Origin: Clostridiaceae bacterium
Lineage (GTDB): Bacteria > Bacillota > Clostridia > Oscillospirales > Acutalibacteraceae
Reading direction: 5' to 3'
NCBI GenBank assembly: GCA_904501755.1
Contig: CAJGBV010000008.1
Coordinates: 8,046-72,045, forward strand
Length of the DNA stretch: 64,000 bases
Shown: positions 60,286 through 64,000 of the stretch, one piece after another
Layout of the letters: every line of letters begins with the position of its first letter
Position numbering within the stretch: the stretch's first letter is position 1
Made by a program: the position numbers and the translations under genes
The notes under the pieces: generated by a model
The model's database searches: none
Seen by the model: the letters and a program-made list of their open reading frames with translations, nothing else
Told to the model about the DNA's origin: nothing

Positions 60286-61614
60286 TTAATCGGATTTAAG
60301 ATTCTTTATAATATCCTCAATAATGTTTTTTTCGTAAGGATTTTCCTTCATCATTTCTTTTACCTTTTTCTCGGTATAAAGAACTGTTGTGTGATTTCTT
60401 CCAAAGGTTTCACCGATTGACTGATAAGGAAGCTCGGTAGTTTCTCTTGCAATATACATTGCAACGTGTCTTGCTTTTACGAGCTCAGCACTTCTGCGGG
60501 ATGAAAGAATGTCACCCTCGCTCACATTATAGGTTCTGGCAACCTCGGTAATAATCTGTTCTATCTTAATAGGCTCAGGCTTTGTATCACTGACAACCTC
60601 TCTGATAAAGCCCTGTACAATGGAAAGGGTGGGGGTTTTCTGGTCAATAAGAATAAGAGCCTGTATTTTCTTTACAACACCCTCAAGCTGACGGGTATTA
60701 TCCTGAATATGCTCGGCAATGTAGAAAACCACATTATCCGGAATTGTTATACCAAGCTGTTGTTCCTTATTTCTGATAATTCCTACCTTAGTTTCAAAAT
60801 CAGGAGGAGTTATATCTGCAATAAGACCGCTTTCAAAACGGGAACGAAGTCTGTCATCCAATCTTTTTATATCCTTTGGAGGACAGTCGCAGGTAATAAC
60901 AATCTGCTTTTTATTCTGATAAAGGGTATTAAAGGTGTTGAAAAATTCCTCTTGTGTCTGGTCCTTACCGGCAATAAACTGAATATCGTCAATAAGAAGA
61001 ACGTCTGTTGTTCTGAAACGGTTTCTGAAATTATCAAGAGAACCAAGACCTAAACTACCATCGTGAATAGCAGAAATAAGCTGATTTGTAAAATCTTCAC
61101 AGCGTATGTATTCAATTTTCTTAGTAGGATATTTTTTTCTGATATGATTTTTAATAGCTAAAAGAAGATGGGTTTTTCCTACACCGCTTCTTCCGTATAT
61201 AATCAATGGATTATATATAATCTGAGGGTTGTCCGCAACAGCCATACTTGCCGCATGGGCAAAACGGTTTGTAGAGCCGACTATAAAATTATCAAAGGTA
61301 TAGTCACTTTCAAAAGAACCGTCGCTTATTGGCTTAGCGGGGGATACAACCTGTCCGCTTTCATCCTCAACAAGAATTGTTACGGCAACATCAAAGCCCA
61401 TAATGTGTTTTAGGTTAGTGTGAATCATTTCAATATAGTTTGATTCAACTATTTGCTTTTTGTAATCAGAATTTATACCTAAAGTAAATTCTCCGTTTTT
61501 AAGGTCAATGGGATGAAGATCTTTAAGCCATACATCAAAAGCAATTTCGCTGACAGACTTCTTTATTTCATCGCAAACAAGCACCCATATATCCGAGGGA
61601 GATTCAATTTTCAT
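60286..61614 (-). CDS. dnaA: Chromosomal replication initiator DnaA
   Basis: 442 residues from the ATG at 61614; the frame upstream holds the leader and a DnaA box. N-terminal domain I, linker, AAA+ domain with GRSGVGKTHLL and VLLIDDIQFI, and C-terminal DNA-binding domain with the signature RHVAMYIARETTELPYQSIGETFGRNHTTV. It opens the origin. The usual divergent rpmH is not present; an SLOG protein gene lies upstream instead. Confidence 0.97.
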   Translation of the reverse strand: MKIESPSDIWVLVCDEIKKSVSEIAFDVWLKDLHPIDLKNGEFTLGINSDYKKQIVESNYIEMIHTNLKHIMGFDVAVTILVEDESGQVVSPAKPISDGSFESDYTFDNFIVGSTNRFAHAASMAVADNPQIIYNPLIIYGRSGVGKTHLLLAIKNHIRKKYPTKKIEYIRCEDFTNQLISAIHDGSLGLGSLDNFRNRFRTTDVLLIDDIQFIAGKDQTQEEFFNTFNTLYQNKKQIVITCDCPPKDIKRLDDRLRSRFESGLIADITPPDFETKVGIIRNKEQQLGITIPDNVVFYIAEHIQDNTRQLEGVVKKIQALILIDQKTPTLSIVQGFIREVVSDTKPEPIKIEQIITEVARTYNVSEGDILSSRRSAELVKARHVAMYIARETTELPYQSIGETFGRNHTTVLYTEKKVKEMMKENPYEKNIIEDIIKNLKSD

Positions 61615-61647
61615 AAAATCACGCCTTTTTAAAAAATATTTACACAA

Positions 61648-61656
61648 TTATACACA
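61648..61656. promoter_or_regulatory. DnaA box at the dnaA transcription start
   Basis: Exact TTATACACA, just downstream of the predicted dnaA -10 (61661-61666, minus strand) and so well placed for autorepression. A run of A/T at 61690-61720 lies upstream. Confidence 0.75.
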
Positions 61657-61660
61657 TAAT

Positions 61661-61688
61661 ATTATATCATATATTTCCGAAATTGCAA
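61661..61688 (-). promoter_or_regulatory. dnaA promoter
   Basis: On the minus strand TTGCAA (61683-61688), 16-base spacer, TG-A-TATAAT (61661-61666, extended -10). Confidence 0.7.
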
Positions 61689-61721
61689 TATATTTATTAT
61701 ATTATATATAATAATATATAA

Positions 61722-61754
61722 AGACAAAACCGTTGCGAAAAGGTCGCAACGGTT
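61722..61754 (-). terminator. Terminator of the SLOG protein gene upstream of dnaA
   Basis: AACCGTTGCGA / TCGCAACGGTT stem, 5-base loop; on the minus strand it is followed by a T-rich run. Confidence 0.88.
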
Positions 61755-61763
61755 AAATTTGGA

Positions 61764-62240
61764 CTAAATATAAGAAATTATTTTGTTGTTCTGTGCTGCA
61801 AACTGTAAAAGTTCACCTGTATAAGGGGAAATTTTATCCCAGAAACAGAGAATATAATCACTTTTTTCTATCATATATTTGTCTCTTTTTGTTTTACATC
61901 CAAACTCTCGTTTTCTACTGATAAAGCTTAGCTTTTCACAGTCTTTAAGAACATTAAAAAATTTTTCTCTTTCTTTTTCACTATAGGAGTTTGACTGCTC
62001 TTCATAGGCACAAACACACTCAAGACTTAGAGAATTATCGTTTAGCACCAAAGAAGCAAGGAAAAGGTCAAGACCCTCTTCACATCCCGAAATAAATCGA
62101 GTAACACCCAGCTCTTTAAGTCTGCACAGCTCGCTTATTATTTTCTCTTTTTTTTCTCTTTTTTTTCTTTCACTCTGCTCTAAATACCGGAAGTTACAAA
62201 AATCGTTTATAATTATACAGCAGGTTTTAGATTTTTCCAT
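61764..62240 (-). CDS. Divergent YpsA-like SLOG-fold protein
   Basis: 158 residues from the ATG at 62240 (AAAGGAAGG site). The fold order of the DUF1273/YpsA group can be followed: CCIIINDFCNFR start, LGVTRFISGCEEGLDLFLA, CVCAYEEQSNSYSEKER, RDKYMIEKSDYILCFWD and GELLQFAAQNNK. The TGHR motif of the plus-strand relative (22669) is replaced by NDFCNFR, so ligand binding may differ. It sits directly upstream of dnaA with its own terminator. Confidence 0.7.
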   Translation of the reverse strand: MEKSKTCCIIINDFCNFRYLEQSERKKREKKEKIISELCRLKELGVTRFISGCEEGLDLFLASLVLNDNSLSLECVCAYEEQSNSYSEKEREKFFNVLKDCEKLSFISRKREFGCKTKRDKYMIEKSDYILCFWDKISPYTGELLQFAAQNNKIISYI

Positions 62241-62387
62241 AATTTTACCTTCCTTTAACAATAAAATGTCGTAATCTGTTTTTTTAGGTAAATTATAACA
62301 AAAGGAAAAAGAAAAACCTGTCGAATTGGGTCGATATATAATTTGTTTACAATTTGTTCATAATTAGTATTTCGCAAAAAAGAAAAA

Positions 62388-63629
62388 TTATATAAATCCT
62401 TTTTCACAGAAGAAGAGTATTGTGTTTCCGTTATGGTTTGTAAGGTTAAGCCAGGTTATAGATTTGTTCACATAATTAGCAACCCTTTGGGCAATTTCTC
62501 CGCCGGTTTCTTCGGTAACAGTACCCTCTATTATAATAAAGGACCAGTCGGGATTTCTCTTTGAAAAGGCTGTTTTTACAGCCGAAGAAATTTGTAAATA
62601 GGAAACATTTTCAAAGCGTTTATCAATGGTTATGTAATAATTTATACATTCGGGGGAAATATCTGCATAGTCCTCTTTGTATTGAAGAAGCTCATCAGAA
62701 AAGGCAAAATAAATACCGCCGCCGAGGGTACTGTCTTTAGCAGGGAGTGTATCTCCCGTAGCATCTGCATTGTACCAGTTTGAATCAATTTTAAAGGCGG
62801 TCCAGGTGTGGCCTGTTTTGTCGCTGTCTTCTTGGGGTGAATAATGCTTTTCAATGATTTCTATTCCTGCAAGTCGAAGAAGTAAGGAATATCCGTTGGC
62901 AAAGCCGTCACAGTGGGTTGCACCTGTAATAAGCGAATCGTAAAGATAATTGTTTACCTTCATTTCATCCTCATCAGTATTGTCGTAAAGAAGATATTCC
63001 GTATTTTTTCTCAGGTGGGTATATAGCCTTTCTGCCTTATCAATATCCGAAAGACCGTCCGGCAAAGCGTTTACAATTTCCTTTGCCTTATCTATCGCCT
63101 CAAGCTTTTTATCAAACACCGATTTTTCGAAATTATATACCGTAATATAATAGCCCTCAAAGGAGGACTCAATTTCAAAGGGACCTATCTTTATGGGAAT
63201 CAGACAGGTACAGTTCCCATAGCCGTAACGAAGATTTTGTTCAAGCAGAGGGGAGTCCAGAGCCAAAAACATCAGTGTATCAAAAAGGGACTCCACATCT
63301 TCAGACAGCTTTTTGTCCACAAGGATATTTGTATAGGAGTTTTCAAGGGCAAATTCGTAGGCGCGGTAAATTTTCTGCTGATTTGTGGAAAGAGCGTTAT
63401 AATGCAGGTTGCTTCGAAGAGATGAATATTGTGACTGGGTTTCAAAAAGCTTGTTTGCATCAAAATACAATTCCTCGCTGTCCACAAAAAGCTCACCGTT
63501 TGAAAAGGCGATGTGATAACCTTTTTCTGCCTTTTTTTCTGCAAAAAAAGAAAGTAGAATATAAGAAAAATTGACAATAATAAGTAAAGAAAAAACGGCA
63601 ATAAGCACACGGCTGACAGATTTTTTCAT
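62388..63629 (-). CDS. Membrane-anchored transglutaminase-like protein
   Basis: 413 residues: an N-terminal signal anchor (about 8-30), then a beta-rich region, then a transglutaminase-like core with catalytic triad positions: Cys in ATHCDGFANGYSLLLRLAG, His in KTGHTWTAF, Asp in NWYNADATGD. Such domains act as extracellular proteases or crosslinkers. The N-terminus is basic, so it faces outward. Downstream is the SLOG gene. Confidence 0.83.
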   Translation of the reverse strand: MKKSVSRVLIAVFSLLIIVNFSYILLSFFAEKKAEKGYHIAFSNGELFVDSEELYFDANKLFETQSQYSSLRSNLHYNALSTNQQKIYRAYEFALENSYTNILVDKKLSEDVESLFDTLMFLALDSPLLEQNLRYGYGNCTCLIPIKIGPFEIESSFEGYYITVYNFEKSVFDKKLEAIDKAKEIVNALPDGLSDIDKAERLYTHLRKNTEYLLYDNTDEDEMKVNNYLYDSLITGATHCDGFANGYSLLLRLAGIEIIEKHYSPQEDSDKTGHTWTAFKIDSNWYNADATGDTLPAKDSTLGGGIYFAFSDELLQYKEDYADISPECINYYITIDKRFENVSYLQISSAVKTAFSKRNPDWSFIIIEGTVTEETGGEIAQRVANYVNKSITWLNLTNHNGNTILFFCEKGFI

Positions 63630-63697
63630 TTTTTCAACCCCAAAACATATTTATACGAAAATTATAATACAAAAACAACTCATTTTCAAGCAGACAT

Positions 63698-63930
63698 TCC
63701 CTAGACCCTAGTCCCTAAAAAACAGTCCGAACTCTCCGTTGTGGCACCCTCCGTAAGGAAGGTGCCACAGTTATATTCGCCAAAGGCGAGTGATATTGCT
63801 TCGCAGTTATATTCGCTTCACAAGTTTTGGAGGCGGATATAATATCACTTCAAACTTTAGTTTTAAATATCACGTTTCGCAATAGCGAAATATATCACTC
63901 TGTGCGTAGCACAGGATATCACTAAAAATT
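63698..63930. repeat. Heptamer fragment and MITE-like palindromes at the right edge
   Basis: A 63698-63720 heptamer run (on the minus strand TAGGGAC, TAGGGTC, TAGGGAA) is followed by a GTGGCACC / GGTGCCAC hairpin (63741-63768) and several short inverted repeats of GATATTGCTTCGCA-type sequence to about 63930. The remaining bases to 64000 show nothing I can name. Confidence 0.6.
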
Positions 63931-64000
63931 GTAGAGGTTCAAACATATAGGTCACAAATTCAAATTTCAACCTGTTATTACCTAACAAAAAAACAGCACG

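Noticed and set aside
1..64000. rRNA, tRNA, tmRNA genes and classical insertion sequences
   Set aside because: None were seen on reading the intergenic regions; a covariance search would be needed to exclude them fully.

Overview
The window looks like the replication-origin region of a low-to-moderate-GC, spore-forming, anaerobic Clostridia bacterium, probably an uncultured Oscillospirales/Ruminococcaceae-type gut lineage. The support is the block dnaA-dnaN-S4-recF-remB-gyrB-gyrA, parA/parB with two exact parS sites, a glycyl-radical anaerobic ribonucleotide reductase (nrdD/nrdG), spoVAE and a SpoVB-like flippase, Gram-positive promoters and Shine-Dalgarno sequences, and InlB-repeat secreted proteins. 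The taxonomic placement is an inference; no rRNA or tRNA gene is visible.

Layout. 1-8.3 kb (+): the end of mreB, then mreC, mreD, the class B PBP mrdA, an orphan minD, mgsA, hisS and aspS. 8.3-17.4 kb (+): a cluster of DnaA-box-like sequences, then a compact phage-derived cassette (small and large terminase, scaffold-like, Ig-domain capsid, portal, adaptor, nozzle-like protein, GHL10 lipoprotein, holin) with no integrase, repressor or long-tail genes. 17.4-28.7 kb: manA, then mixed accessory metabolism (quinone oxidoreductase, type I dehydroquinase family, an internally deleted SDR, an XRE regulator divergent from an E2-like acyltransferase, two SLOG-fold proteins, SGNH hydrolase, dut, nrdG, nrdD). 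28.7-37.3 kb: a small-RNA candidate, rarA, spoVAE, rsmA, a two-gene HTH/HipA-like kinase unit, parB, parA, a lipoprotein, a small alarmone synthetase and an AI-2E-family permease. 37.4-48 kb (-): two giant paralogous secreted proteins, one ending in a GH16 domain, flanking a REP-associated tyrosine transposase (RAYT). 48-51 kb: REP hairpin clusters, a type I toxin-antitoxin candidate and a SpoVB-like flippase. 51-64 kb (-): a QueG-like protein, tadA, the two parS sites, a CPBP protease, gyrA/gyrB/remB/recF/S4/dnaN/dnaA with oriC, a YpsA-like SLOG protein, a transglutaminase-like protein and a repeat-rich edge.

How it works together. The core of the window is cell-cycle machinery: initiation (DnaA, oriC boxes), clamp and repair (DnaN, RecF, RarA), supercoiling (GyrAB), segregation (ParAB/parS), elongation and division (MreBCD, PBP2, MinD) and dNTP supply (NrdDG with a NrdR box, Dut). 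The accessory layers are the phage cassette, the RAYT/REP system and arrays of heptameric TAGGGNN repeats. The repeats occur beside many gene ends and supply the stop codons of several genes. The most noteworthy items are the tailless phage cassette, the convergent-promoter toxin-antitoxin locus, REP palindromes inside the RAYT gene, a parS site that forms the core of a terminator palindrome, the heptamer arrays, the HTH/HipA-like pair and the hairpin small RNA.
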